A stretch of 64,000 bases of DNA from CTSOIL-112 sp964293815 (GTDB lineage Bacteria; Pseudomonadota; Gammaproteobacteria; Burkholderiales; Burkholderiaceae). Numbering within the stretch: position 1 is the first letter of the stretch; every line of letters starts with the position of its first letter. A program made the position numbers and the translations under genes. A model generated the notes under the pieces. It did not search any database. It saw nothing but the letters and a program-made list of their open reading frames with translations, and was not told the origin of the DNA. Below, in pieces: positions 43,864-52,269 of this stretch. The stretch spans positions 1 to 64,000 of the forward strand of contig CAXYYC010000006.1 in the NCBI GenBank assembly GCA_964293815.1, in the 5' to 3' direction.

Positions 43864-44223
43864 ATGGCTCGTTGGTTGATTCACTGGGCAATTGCCACGG
43901 TTGCATTGCTCGCCCTACCTTATTTATTCAATGGCGTACACATTGACCAAGGCATGACCGCCCTGATCGCTGCGCTGGTTTTGGGCTTGATCAACACCTT
44001 CATCAAGCCAGTCGTCAGTTTTCTCACCCTGCCGTTGCAAATCCTCACGCTCGGCATTGTGACCTTGCTGATCAATGCGATGTTCTTGTATTGGGTGAGC
44101 AAAATGGTCAACGGCTTTATCATTGACAGTTTCAGCACAGCATTTTGGGCGGCAATTGTGTACAGCCTGATTTCATGGGCGTCCAGTTCATTGCTCCTGC
44201 CCAACAAAGCACCAAAGCAGTAA
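43864..44223 (+). CDS. Phage-holin-family (YvlD-like) membrane protein
   Basis: This is a 119-residue protein with four membrane helices, matching the Phage_holin_4_2/YvlD family despite the name not being phage-borne here. Typical stretches: NGVHIDQGMTALIAALVLGLINTFIKPVVSFLTLPLQILTLGIVTLLINAMFLYW. Its function is unknown. ACAGGAGAACACTT precedes the ATG. It sits between ahcY and tlyA, an arrangement conserved in betaproteobacteria, with 7 bases to tlyA. Confidence 0.87.
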   Translation: MARWLIHWAIATVALLALPYLFNGVHIDQGMTALIAALVLGLINTFIKPVVSFLTLPLQILTLGIVTLLINAMFLYWVSKMVNGFIIDSFSTAFWAAIVYSLISWASSSLLLPNKAPKQ

Positions 44224-44229
44224 ACAAAT

Positions 44230-45048
44230 ATGCCGCGTCTGGATCAAGTTCTCGTGACACAAGGTTTAGCCGACTCGCGCGCACATGCGCAGCGGCTAAT
44301 CGGTGACGCGCGCGTGCGCTGGCACAATGGCCGTGAGTGGCAAACACTGAAAAAGGCCGCGTATGAGTTGGACGACACCGCACTGCTCGAACTCGAAGCC
44401 TCTGATACGGATAAATACGTCTCGCGCGCGGGCATGAAACTCGCAGGTGCGCTGACGCATACGCAGTTGTCGGTCAAGGGATATAAGGCCTTGGATTTAG
44501 GCACGAGTACGGGCGGATTCGCCGACTGCCTATTGCAAAACGGTGTGGCGCATGTCGTCGGTATTGATGTCGGACACGGACAACTACATCCGAAACTCCA
44601 AGCCGAACCGCGTCTGACACTGTTTGAAAACCTCAATGCGCGACATTTGGATGCTGAGGTTTTAGCGGAGCGTTGGGACGACTGGGCGCACGAAGCAGGG
44701 GTGAGCGACAGCACGCCAATCACGCATGATTTTGACCTCGCAGTGGCGGATTTATCCTTCATCTCGCTGACCAAAATTCTACCGATTTTTGCCGACCATG
44801 CGCACAGCCTGCTCAAACCGCAAGGCCATATCCTCATGCTGGTCAAACCGCAGTTCGAGTTGGACGCCGAAGCCTTATCCAAAGCGGGCATAGTCAAAGA
44901 CCCCGCGCGTTACAGCGAGGTTCAGAGCAACATCATCCAAGCCTGTTTGGTGCAAAACTTGACCGTATTAGACTATTTTGAAAGCCCCATCACCGGCACC
45001 GACGGCAACCGCGAATTTTTCGTATTTGCCCAATTTCAACCCGATTAA
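44230..45048 (+). CDS. tlyA: TlyA family rRNA methyltransferase
   Basis: This is a 272-residue TlyA-type RNA 2'-O-methyltransferase (hemolysin A family). The N-terminus is an S4 RNA-binding domain (RLDQVLVTQGLADSRAHAQRLIGDARV). The FtsJ-like domain has KALDLGTSTGGFADCLLQNGVAHVVGIDVGHGQL for SAM binding, FDLAVADLSFISLTKIL and LMLVKPQFEL. Some family members methylate both 16S and 23S rRNA; the exact site here is not known. It follows the holin-like gene by 7 bases, so the two are co-transcribed. Confidence 0.9.
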   Translation: MPRLDQVLVTQGLADSRAHAQRLIGDARVRWHNGREWQTLKKAAYELDDTALLELEASDTDKYVSRAGMKLAGALTHTQLSVKGYKALDLGTSTGGFADCLLQNGVAHVVGIDVGHGQLHPKLQAEPRLTLFENLNARHLDAEVLAERWDDWAHEAGVSDSTPITHDFDLAVADLSFISLTKILPIFADHAHSLLKPQGHILMLVKPQFELDAEALSKAGIVKDPARYSEVQSNIIQACLVQNLTVLDYFESPITGTDGNREFFVFAQFQPD

Positions 45049-45114
45049 CCCTATATCGAAAGGATTTTGTTGACCGATACCCAAACATCAATCTCCGCAT
45101 TCAAAATGCCAATG

Positions 45115-45222
45115 CGTCATTCCCACGAAAGCGGGAACCCAGTGAATATCTGTAATTTTTCAAGATATACTATTTTGATAATCTGAATATATGGATTCCC
45201 GCTTTCGCGGGAATGACGGTAG
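45115..45222. mobile_element. dRS3-like MITE between tlyA and metF
   Basis: Two inverted units frame a 55-base AT-rich core. The left unit has CATTCCCACGAAAGCGGGAAC and the right unit, inverted, CATTCCCGCGAAAGCGGGAAT, matching at 24 of 27 bases including flanks. Each unit is itself an ATTCCC-N8-GGGAA dyad, the pattern of the neisserial dRS3 repeat. No coding potential. It ends about 40 bases before metF. Confidence 0.8.
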
Positions 45223-45261
45223 AAATAATGTTTGCTGTACCCGATCAACAAAATAAAAATT

Positions 45262-46089
45262 ATGACTGTATCCATCCCCGTGTCCTTTGAATTTTTCCCA
45301 CCGAAAACACCCGAAGGCGAAGAAAAACTCCTGCACACTGTCGCCGAACTCGCGCCACACGCACCTGAGTTTTTCTCCGTCACCTACGGCGCAGGCGGCT
45401 CGACCCAAGAAGGCACATTCAACGCCGTCGCGAACATCCGCGCGCAGGGACATCAAGCCGCACCGCATCTGTCCTGCGTCGGCGCAACCCGTGGCAAAGT
45501 CAGCGAAATCCTCGACGGACTGAAAGCCCAAGGCGTCAACCGCATCGTTGCTCTGCGTGGCGATTTGCCATCGGGCATGGGCGGCATGGGCGAACTCAAC
45601 CACGCCACCGATCTGGTCAAACTCATCCGCGAGCACAGCGGAGATCACTTTCAAATCGTCGTCGCCGCCTACCCCGAATACCACCCGCAAGCGCGCACCC
45701 CACAGGACGACCTCAAACACTTCGTCAACAAAATGAATGCCGGCGCGAATATGGCCGTGACCCAATACTTCTACAACGCCGACGCCTACGCACGCTTTGT
45801 CGATGAAGTGCGCAAAGCCGGTGTGGAACAACCCATCGTCCCCGGCATCATGCCGATCACCAATTACAGCCGCTTGGCGCGTTTCTCAGAAACCTGCGGC
45901 GCCGAAATCCCCCGCTGGATTTTGCTCAAACTCGCCAGTTTTGGTGATGACAAAGCCAGCATCCAAGCCTTCGGCGAAGAAGTTGTGGCGCAACTGTGCG
46001 AACGCCTGATTCAGCTTGGCGCACCGAGTATGCATTTTTACACCTTGAATCAATCGGCGCCGACATTGGCGGTGTTGAAGCGTTTGTAA
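45262..46089 (+). CDS. metF: Methylenetetrahydrofolate reductase
   Basis: MetF reduces 5,10-methylene-THF to 5-methyl-THF, the methyl donor for methionine. The 275-residue protein has the TIM-barrel family pattern: SFEFFPPKTPEGEEKL, FFSVTYGAGGSTQEGT, LSCVGATRGKVSEIL, IVALRGDLP, and MAVTQYFYNADAYARFVDEV. I start at the ATG at 45262; the longer frame adds 10 residues and runs toward the repeat element. It closes the methyl-cycle block headed by ahcY, though the repeat may separate its transcription. Confidence 0.96.
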   Translation: MTVSIPVSFEFFPPKTPEGEEKLLHTVAELAPHAPEFFSVTYGAGGSTQEGTFNAVANIRAQGHQAAPHLSCVGATRGKVSEILDGLKAQGVNRIVALRGDLPSGMGGMGELNHATDLVKLIREHSGDHFQIVVAAYPEYHPQARTPQDDLKHFVNKMNAGANMAVTQYFYNADAYARFVDEVRKAGVEQPIVPGIMPITNYSRLARFSETCGAEIPRWILLKLASFGDDKASIQAFGEEVVAQLCERLIQLGAPSMHFYTLNQSAPTLAVLKRL

Positions 46090-46113
46090 AACGAAGCCAC
46101 GGAATATTCCCTT

Positions 46114-46521
46114 ATGAAATTTCCAAACATTTCAGATGAGGAACAAGAAGAGGTACTAAAAGCCTTTAGCCATCAGAAAAGACTAGTGGCTTGGGTCTTT
46201 TTTGCTCCATTAGTCGCGTTATTTTTAATCCCTCTACTATCAAACTTTATTTCAATTCACATCGGCTCATTTTTGTTTTACGGTTTGATTATTTGGTTAT
46301 TTTTTGCTGGTATCTGGGCTTGGCTATATTTGCGATGTCCTCGTTGTAAAAACCTGCAAGACCACGCAACTTGGGCAAATCAGCCTTTATGGTGGGCCAA
46401 ACAAGGCGGTGCAAATTTATCAGTACGACAATGTGTCTATTGTGGTGTGTATCTGCACAGGAAAGCTTGGGAACATGAACTTTGGTCTCGTGAATGGCGC
46501 AAAAATCATGGAAACAGTTAA
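46114..46521 (+). CDS. Small membrane protein with zinc-ribbon-like end
   Basis: This is a 135-residue protein I cannot assign to a family. Two membrane helices (about residues 25-45 and 52-72) are followed by a cytosolic tail with two CxxC pairs, LRCPRCKNLQ and RQCVYCGVYLH, which could bind zinc. It is more AT-rich than its neighbours. Its 3' end overlaps the start of miaA by 14 bases. It may be co-transcribed with metF and miaA. Confidence 0.65.
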   Translation: MKFPNISDEEQEEVLKAFSHQKRLVAWVFFAPLVALFLIPLLSNFISIHIGSFLFYGLIIWLFFAGIWAWLYLRCPRCKNLQDHATWANQPLWWAKQGGANLSVRQCVYCGVYLHRKAWEHELWSREWRKNHGNS

Positions 46522-47464
46522 TCCCACCGCCCTATTCATCCTCGGCCCGACCGCTTCAGGTAAAACCGCGCTCGCGCTGGCGCTGGCACAACAGCGCCCC
46601 ATCGAAATTATTAGCGTGGATTCGGCGTTGGTCTATCGCGGGATGGACATCGGCACGGCGAAACCCTCACGCGTGGAGCAAGCCATTTGCCCGCATCACC
46701 TGATCGACATCATTGAGCCGACCGAGGCGTACAGCGCGGCGCAGTTTGCCAAAGATGCCGAGCGTTTGATTCATGAAATTCACGCGCGTGGGCGACTGCC
46801 GGTTTTGGTCGGCGGAACGATGCTGTATGTAAAAGCACTGATTGAGCCATTGACCGCACTACCCGAATCCGATGCAGCCATTCGCGCAGAGATTGATGCG
46901 CAGGCGGCGCAATTGGGCTGGCCTGCGATGCATGCGCAATTGGCGCAGATTGACCCGATCACTGCTACACGAATTGAGCCAAACGACGCGCAACGCATCA
47001 ATCGCGCGATTGAAATTTTCCGCATTTCGGGTAAACCGATGGCGCAGTGGTTGGCCGAGGATGCGCACAATCAAGGCGCGCATACGCTGTCATTCCAACC
47101 AATTCTAACCGCCTTAATTCCCGAGCCGCGCGCGTTGCTGCACGAGCGCATCAATCAGCGCTTTGTCAGCATGCTGGAAGCGGGATTTTTGGACGAAATG
47201 CGCACCTTGCGCGCACGCGGTGATCTGCATTTGGGCTTGCCATCGATGCGCTGTGTTGGCTACCGTCAGGCGTGGGAGCATTTGGATGGTTTGTATGGCA
47301 TTGATGAATTGATTGAAAAAGGTCAGGCGGCCACGCGCCAATTGGCCAAACGACAAATGACTTGGATACGCGGTATGCCGCAAATTCAGGTGTTTGATTC
47401 TGCCAAATTAACTGCTACAAATACAGACGCATTGTTGAGTCGTATCCATGAGTTAATTGATTGA
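46508..47464 (+). CDS. miaA: tRNA dimethylallyltransferase MiaA
   Basis: MiaA adds a dimethylallyl group to A37 of tRNAs that read codons starting with U. The 318-residue protein has the P-loop LGPTASGKTALAL, IEIISVDSALVYRGMDIGTAKPS, HHLIDIIEP, and LVGGTMLYVKAL. The C-terminal region LPSMRCVGYRQAWEHLDG and ATRQLAKRQMTWIRG is typical. Start at the ATG 46508 gives the family N-terminus (METVNPTALFILGPT); the longer frame overlaps the previous gene out of frame. Its substrate DMAPP comes from the MEP pathway that dxs begins. Confidence 0.95.
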   Translation: METVNPTALFILGPTASGKTALALALAQQRPIEIISVDSALVYRGMDIGTAKPSRVEQAICPHHLIDIIEPTEAYSAAQFAKDAERLIHEIHARGRLPVLVGGTMLYVKALIEPLTALPESDAAIRAEIDAQAAQLGWPAMHAQLAQIDPITATRIEPNDAQRINRAIEIFRISGKPMAQWLAEDAHNQGAHTLSFQPILTALIPEPRALLHERINQRFVSMLEAGFLDEMRTLRARGDLHLGLPSMRCVGYRQAWEHLDGLYGIDELIEKGQAATRQLAKRQMTWIRGMPQIQVFDSAKLTATNTDALLSRIHELID

Positions 47465-47551
47465 TTTCGAGATCACTCAACAACACTATCCTCAAAATAT
47501 TGTTCAACTTGATGAGCGGTTTCTACACAGAGAGATAGACGCTGCAAGCAA

Positions 47552-47745
47552 ACCGTCGCTAATCACGCAGAATAAATGCGCTGTTCTCCTCGTCGGTTTG
47601 CTGATTGAGCATTTGCATAGCAAATGCGAGTTTCAAACCGACCACACTCTCGCATTCATTGTGTTGCGAGATTGTGACTTGATTTTTTGCTTACTTTTTA
47701 CATCAAGGTAAAAAGTAAGCGCCACGCGGCGGAGAGCGAATAATT
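47552..47745. repeat. R2 structured repeat, copy b
   Basis: This matches copy a (34412-34605) in order and length. Hairpin 1 uses GTCGGTTTG and CAAACCGAC with an inner GCATTTG/CAAATGC. Hairpin 2 is GCTTACTTTTTA (47689-47700) with TAAAAAGTAAGC (47709-47720). The right end is CGCCACGCGGCGGAGAGCGAA. The stretch 47465-47551 before it shows nothing I can name. Confidence 0.8.
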
Positions 47746-47764
47746 GATAAAACACGCCACGAAA

Positions 47765-47792
47765 AAACACCCCGACATTCATCGGGGTGTTT
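47765..47792 (-). terminator. Terminator of the binding-protein gene
   Basis: AAACACCCCGA (47765-47775) pairs with TCGGGGTGTTT (47782-47792) around a 6-base loop. Read leftward the hairpin is followed by TTTTTTCG, a good T tract. It lies 29 bases after the leftward gene's stop. Confidence 0.88.
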
Positions 47793-47820
47793 GATATGAT
47801 ATATTACAAAAATCGAGCCA

Positions 47821-49005
47821 TTATTTCACTGATTCAACCAAAGTAAATTTACCGCTTTTGGCTTCGAGAATCGCGACTTCTGCGTCTTTACGCTCGCCAT
47901 CCGGCAGGAAAGCCACCGTGCCGCTCAAGCCACTGACGCTGACCGTTGGCAAGGCCGCAGCAATTTTCATTGCATCCGGCGCACCGGCTTTTTTGATCGC
48001 TTCGGCCAATACCATCACTGCATCATAGGTCAATGGTGCGTAGGCTTGCACCGTTTGGCCTTTGAATTTTTGCTCGTATTGTTTGGTGAAGTCCGCGCCG
48101 CCTTTCATCGCGTCAACCGGAACCACGGTAGATGAGCAGAGTGTGCCTTCGCCCGCAGCGCCAGCCAATTTCAAATAGTTGGGCGTACAAGCCGCATCCG
48201 GCATGAATACGAAGCTGGTCAAACCGAGCTCGCGCGCTTGTTTGGCCAATACCGCGCCGGTGTCGTCATAGCCGCCCCACATGATGCCTTCGGCACCAGA
48301 GGCTTTGATCTTGGTCAGGAGTGATTTGAAGTCAACCGTTTTGTCGGTAGCTGACTCGCGCATCACCACGTCCATACCCAATTCTTTGGCTTTTTTCTCC
48401 ACTTCATCAGACAGACCTTTGCCATACGCCGTTGCATCATCCAAAATGGCGAATTTTTTCACGCCTTTTTTCTGTGCGTACACGGCCAATGCAGGGCCTT
48501 GCATACCGTCATGCGCGTCCATGCGGAAGACAGAGGTCAAATTGTCGGCCATTTTCGGTGCTTTTTTGATCACATCTGGATTGGTACTGACGGTCAATGA
48601 GGCTACATTGGCGCGTGCGTAAATCGGGTTGGCGATCATGGTCACGCCTGAGTTGTAGTGACCGACAACAGCGACAATGCTTTTGTCATCAGCGGTTTTT
48701 TGCGCTACGGTTGCGCCGGTTTTCGGATCGGCTGCGTCGTCCTCTGAGACGATTTCAATTTTGTATTTTTTGCCGCCTACGTCCAAACCGCCTTTGGCAT
48801 TGATTTCGTCCGCCGCCAAGACCGCACCATTGGCAAAGTCCAAACCGGCGCTGGCTTGACCACCGGAGAGTGGGCTACCCGTCGCAATGCGAATCACGTC
48901 ACCTTTACCGGAACCGCCTGCATCACCTGATTTACCACCACATGCGCTCAAACCACCGGCAACTGCTACAGCGACCAAAGCCGCCAACCATTGTTTTTTC
49001 ATCAT
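47821..49005 (-). CDS. Branched-chain amino acid ABC transporter substrate-binding protein
   Basis: This is a 394-residue periplasmic-binding-protein type I, of the LivJ/LivK family that delivers Leu/Ile/Val to an ABC transporter. It has a signal peptide with a lipobox (GGLSACGGKSG), so it is probably lipid-anchored rather than free. Family stretches: IRIATGSPLSGGQASAGLDFANGAVLAADEINAKGG, IVAVVGHYNSGVTMIANPIYA and FAILDDATAYGKGLSDEV. AGGAG precedes the ATG. No permease or ATPase genes are adjacent, so it works with a transporter encoded elsewhere. Confidence 0.9.
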   Translation of the reverse strand: MMKKQWLAALVAVAVAGGLSACGGKSGDAGGSGKGDVIRIATGSPLSGGQASAGLDFANGAVLAADEINAKGGLDVGGKKYKIEIVSEDDAADPKTGATVAQKTADDKSIVAVVGHYNSGVTMIANPIYARANVASLTVSTNPDVIKKAPKMADNLTSVFRMDAHDGMQGPALAVYAQKKGVKKFAILDDATAYGKGLSDEVEKKAKELGMDVVMRESATDKTVDFKSLLTKIKASGAEGIMWGGYDDTGAVLAKQARELGLTSFVFMPDAACTPNYLKLAGAAGEGTLCSSTVVPVDAMKGGADFTKQYEQKFKGQTVQAYAPLTYDAVMVLAEAIKKAGAPDAMKIAAALPTVSVSGLSGTVAFLPDGERKDAEVAILEAKSGKFTLVESVK

Positions 49006-49213
49006 TTTGTACTCCTGAATATCAATTTATTGTTGATCGGATCACGTCTGTAATTATGGGTTCGCCGCTGTTTGAAGCGATACGATCCGACATCAAAAAA
49101 CAGCTATGGCGCGCAGTCTAATGGTGATTGTGGATAAAAACAAGAGTGCAGGCTCAATATCTGGTAAATATATTGGTAATAATTCTTAGCAGTATACGGA
49201 TCAGCGGCATAAA

Positions 49214-49903
49214 TCACTGCCAAACCACACCATCTTTGCTTTTTTTTGCCATTTGTTCGAGGTATTGCTGATGCAGATTTTGATCGTATTCGTCCACCGC
49301 AATCGAGGACAAAATCAGTTGCCGCACGTCCAATGTCACGCCAGAAGCATTGTCCGCCGCGCCGTGTTGGATGTCGATGCTCAAGGTTTCTTGCCCGCGC
49401 GTCATGGCGAGGTACACCTCGGCGAGAATCTCGGCGTCGAGTAAAGCGCCGTGCAGCACACGGTGCGCATTGGATACGCCCAACCGCTCGCACAGCGCGT
49501 CCAAGTTATTGCGCTTGCCGGGGAACATTTGCCGCGCCATGTGCAGGGTGTCTTCAACGGCGCAGACGGTTTCCATCGGCGCGCGCTGGAGGGCGGCCAA
49601 TTCGGCGTTGATGAATTTGGTATCAAATGCGGCGTTGTGAATCAGCACGGTTGCGCCGTCGATAAATTCGAGCAAATCGTCGGCAATGGTTTTGAACAGC
49701 GGTTTGTCGCTGAGAAATTCAGTGGTCAATCCATGCACCGCGAGCGCGCCCTCGTCCGAATCGCGCTGTGGATTGAGGTAGTGGTGAAAGTGTCGGCCAG
49801 TGAGTTGGCGATCAATCATTTCGACCGCGCCAATTTCAACCAATTTATGTCCCAATTCGGGTTCAAAACCTGTGGTTTCGGTATCGAGTATGACGTAACG
49901 CAT
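49214..49903 (-). CDS. dnaQ: DNA polymerase III epsilon subunit
   Basis: DnaQ is the 3'-5' proofreading exonuclease of the replicase. The 229-residue protein has the DEDDh motifs: VILDTETTGFEP (Exo I), LIHNAAFDTKFINAEL (Exo II) and HGALLDAEILAEVYLAM (Exo III with the catalytic His). The C-terminal tail (QYLEQMAKKSKDGVVW) would bind the alpha subunit. Its start overlaps the rnhA stop by 1 base. The rnhA-dnaQ pairing is well known. Confidence 0.95.
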   Translation of the reverse strand: MRYVILDTETTGFEPELGHKLVEIGAVEMIDRQLTGRHFHHYLNPQRDSDEGALAVHGLTTEFLSDKPLFKTIADDLLEFIDGATVLIHNAAFDTKFINAELAALQRAPMETVCAVEDTLHMARQMFPGKRNNLDALCERLGVSNAHRVLHGALLDAEILAEVYLAMTRGQETLSIDIQHGAADNASGVTLDVRQLILSSIAVDEYDQNLHQQYLEQMAKKSKDGVVWQ

Positions 49904-50370
49904 TATGATTCCTTCGTCGTTGTATCAGTTTGTACGCTGACAACGCCGCGATTGGCCAGTTCGTCCGCGCGTTCGTTATCAATGTGTCCTGCGTGGCCTT
50001 TAACCCAATGCCAGCTCAAATCGTGCGTATGCAGCAGGCTGTCCAGTGTTTTCCATAAGTCGTCGTTTTTGACCGCTTGCTTGCTCGCAGTTTTCCAACC
50101 GCGCGCTTTCCAGCTCTCCAGCCATTCGGTCACGCCTTTTTGCACATATTGCGAATCGGTGTAGATTTCAACCTGTGAACGCTTTTTCAGTGCGCGCAAG
50201 CCTTCGATTACCGCCAGCAGCTCCATGCGGTTGTTCGTAGTGTGCGCTTCGCCGCCGAATAGCTCCTTTTCGTGCGCGCCGTAGCGCAGCAACGCGCCCC
50301 AGCCGCCAACGCCCGGATTGCCTTTGCACGCGCCATCGGTGTAGATTTCCACTGTTTTTTTGCTTTGCAT
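49903..50370 (-). CDS. rnhA: Ribonuclease HI
   Basis: RNase HI cuts the RNA strand of RNA-DNA hybrids. The 155-residue protein has the four acidic residues in context: YTDGACKGNPG, MELLAVIEGL, YTDSQYVQKGVTEW and NERADELAN. The basic handle (ESWKARGWKTASKQAVKN) and KGHAGHIDNE are also present. It lies between the methyltransferase gene and dnaQ, the same order as in E. coli (yafS-rnhA-dnaQ). Confidence 0.96.
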   Translation of the reverse strand: MQSKKTVEIYTDGACKGNPGVGGWGALLRYGAHEKELFGGEAHTTNNRMELLAVIEGLRALKKRSQVEIYTDSQYVQKGVTEWLESWKARGWKTASKQAVKNDDLWKTLDSLLHTHDLSWHWVKGHAGHIDNERADELANRGVVSVQTDTTTKES

Positions 50371-50394
50371 CTGTCTATTCTATTAACTATATTG

Positions 50395-51213
50395 CTATTG
50401 GGGCGACTGCGTCGCATTGTCTGTCCGCACCGCCGGCTGCACCACCCATTTTTTACCGGCTTTTTTCTCATCAATCAGACCAACCAGCGTCGGCGAATGC
50501 ACCCGTTTGACCACCAGTAGCGCGTACACCGCGCCCGCAAAGCCCCACCAGCGATCACCGGCTTTATCCAGCCACCGGCTGCGATTGAGCCATTTGTCCT
50601 GCATCACATACGGCGTATAGCAGGCGTATTTGCCCTGCATCACGTCGCAGTTGAGCAACTCAATCCAGTCCTTGAGCCGGCTGATGTGCAACGGCGGATG
50701 CGGCATATTGCGGTACACGCCAAAACGCTCACCGCTCTGAAATTTTGCCTGCAAACCCCACAAGCTAAACGGATTAAAGCCCAAAATAATCAGCCGCCCC
50801 TCCGCGCGCAACACACGGTAGGCTTCGCGCAAAACACCATGCGGGTCGGGGTGCTCGTCCAGTGTATGCGGTAAAATCACCACGTCCAAGCTGTCGCTGG
50901 AAAAGGGCAGTACCGAAAAATCCCCCACATCCAATCGCCGCACGCCGTGCTCATCTGGCTGGCTCGGCTGTACATGCACATCACCGCGCTCAATCGCATA
51001 ACGCTCAGAACAACGATTGCCCGCCAATCCGCCAATCCGCCCATAATGTCCCAATTGGATGGCATAATAGCCAAAAGCATCGCTCAACCATTCACTGAGT
51101 AACTGCCTTTCCCATGCGGTCACCGCCTGACCGGACACGCTGTCCCAGTAGGCCACGGGCGCTGTTTTGGATGTGCGCCCCGCGTTGGAAGAAAGCTGAT
51201 TGTGTGTACTCAT
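50395..51213 (-). CDS. YafS-like SAM-dependent methyltransferase
   Basis: This is a 272-residue class I methyltransferase of the Methyltransf_11 type. The acidic and post-motif regions RLDVGDFSVLPFSSDSLDVVILPHTLDEHPDPHGVLREAYRVLRAEGRLIILGFNPFSLWG are typical. The usual GxGxG loop is poorly conserved, as in E. coli YafS. Position between gloB and rnhA also matches yafS. The substrate is unknown. It diverges from gloB with a 22-base gap. Confidence 0.85.
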   Translation of the reverse strand: MSTHNQLSSNAGRTSKTAPVAYWDSVSGQAVTAWERQLLSEWLSDAFGYYAIQLGHYGRIGGLAGNRCSERYAIERGDVHVQPSQPDEHGVRRLDVGDFSVLPFSSDSLDVVILPHTLDEHPDPHGVLREAYRVLRAEGRLIILGFNPFSLWGLQAKFQSGERFGVYRNMPHPPLHISRLKDWIELLNCDVMQGKYACYTPYVMQDKWLNRSRWLDKAGDRWWGFAGAVYALLVVKRVHSPTLVGLIDEKKAGKKWVVQPAVRTDNATQSPQ

Positions 51214-51235
51214 AACTGATTTTTGGAAATGCCCT

Positions 51236-52180
51236 ATGACTCATGAAACGATGGCTTCAGCAAACCATGCGCTGCATCACGAAACGCATCACGAAACGCA
51301 TCACGAAACGCATCATAAAGCGCATTATGAACTCATTGCCCTACCTGCGCGCACCGACAACTACATTTGGTTGATTCGCAATCAAACCCACGCTTGGGTC
51401 GTCGATCCGTCGCTGGCCGAACCTGTGCGTGATTATATCGCGCAACACGGTTTGATATTGGCCGATCTGTTGATCACGCACCACCACTACGATCATGTGG
51501 AAGGCATCGCCGAGCTGGCGCCACTCGTACAAGGCCGCATCATCGGCGACTCCGAACGCATCCACGGACTGACTGAGCACATTCATGCACCGACGCATAT
51601 TCAATTATCGTTCAGTCAAGCGACCGTACACGTACTCGCCACTCCGGGACACACCCACGATCATGTGAGCTACTACTGTCCACATTTGCTCCAAACCGCC
51701 GTGCTATTCTGCGGCGATGCTTTGTTCAGTGCTGGTTGCGGGCGAATTTTTGATGGTACGATGGCGCAAGCCTTTGACACCATTGAACAATTCATACAGT
51801 TACCGAACGATACTTTGGTCGCCTGTGCGCATGAGTATACCTTGAGCAATTTGGACTTCGCCCTGCGTATTCAGAGCACGCACGAGGCCACTCAAGCCTA
51901 TGTAAATCAGGTAAAATACGCGCGCGAATGCGGACTGCCCAGCCTACCGAGCAATATTGGACTGGAAAAACGCATCAATCCGTTTTGTCGCGCGGTCAGC
52001 ATGGGAATGTCAAGCGAACCACTGGATACGGCTTGGATTGAAGGATTGAATCATTTGGCGCAGAGCGTCGAACTACCCGCCATTTCGTTGACTCATGTAG
52101 ACACGAGCGAACCGAGCGCCCGAAAAGCACTGGCTTTGGCCTTGTTCACATTGTGTCGTGAACTGAAAAATCGAATTTAA
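51236..52180 (+). CDS. gloB: Hydroxyacylglutathione hydrolase (glyoxalase II) with His-rich N-terminal repeat
   Basis: GloB hydrolyses S-lactoylglutathione to lactate and glutathione in methylglyoxal detoxification. Metal-ligand motifs: THHHYDH at residues 81-87, TPGHTHDHVSYY, FCGDALFSAGCGRIFDGT and CAHEYT. The protein is 314 residues, about 55 longer than usual. Part of the excess is an N-terminal extension in which HHET is repeated three times and then HHKA (residues 14-29), encoded by a 12-base tandem repeat. The ATG at 51236 is the first in frame after the divergent gene; a start after the repeat would need a non-ATG codon. Confidence 0.92.
   Translation: MTHETMASANHALHHETHHETHHETHHKAHYELIALPARTDNYIWLIRNQTHAWVVDPSLAEPVRDYIAQHGLILADLLITHHHYDHVEGIAELAPLVQGRIIGDSERIHGLTEHIHAPTHIQLSFSQATVHVLATPGHTHDHVSYYCPHLLQTAVLFCGDALFSAGCGRIFDGTMAQAFDTIEQFIQLPNDTLVACAHEYTLSNLDFALRIQSTHEATQAYVNQVKYARECGLPSLPSNIGLEKRINPFCRAVSMGMSSEPLDTAWIEGLNHLAQSVELPAISLTHVDTSEPSARKALALALFTLCRELKNRI
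51275..51322 (+). repeat. 12-bp tandem repeat inside gloB
   Basis: CATCACGAAACG occurs three times in a row (51275-51310), followed by the diverged CATCATAAAGCG (51311-51322). The unit is a multiple of three, so copy-number change keeps the reading frame and alters the number of His-His-Glu-Thr blocks. Confidence 0.93.
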
Positions 52181-52269
52181 CGATGTTGCGCCGCATTGGA
52201 TCGCAGTGAGCGAGCCGGCACAACTCCACTACCCAAGCGCGCATGAGCCGTTTGGCACAAAGGAATTTT

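Noticed and set aside
45160..45831. 223-codon leftward frame
   Set aside because: It is the antisense shadow of metF and runs into the repeat element.
51275..51322. CRISPR-like repeats
   Set aside because: The units are 12 bases, contiguous, without spacers, and in frame within gloB.
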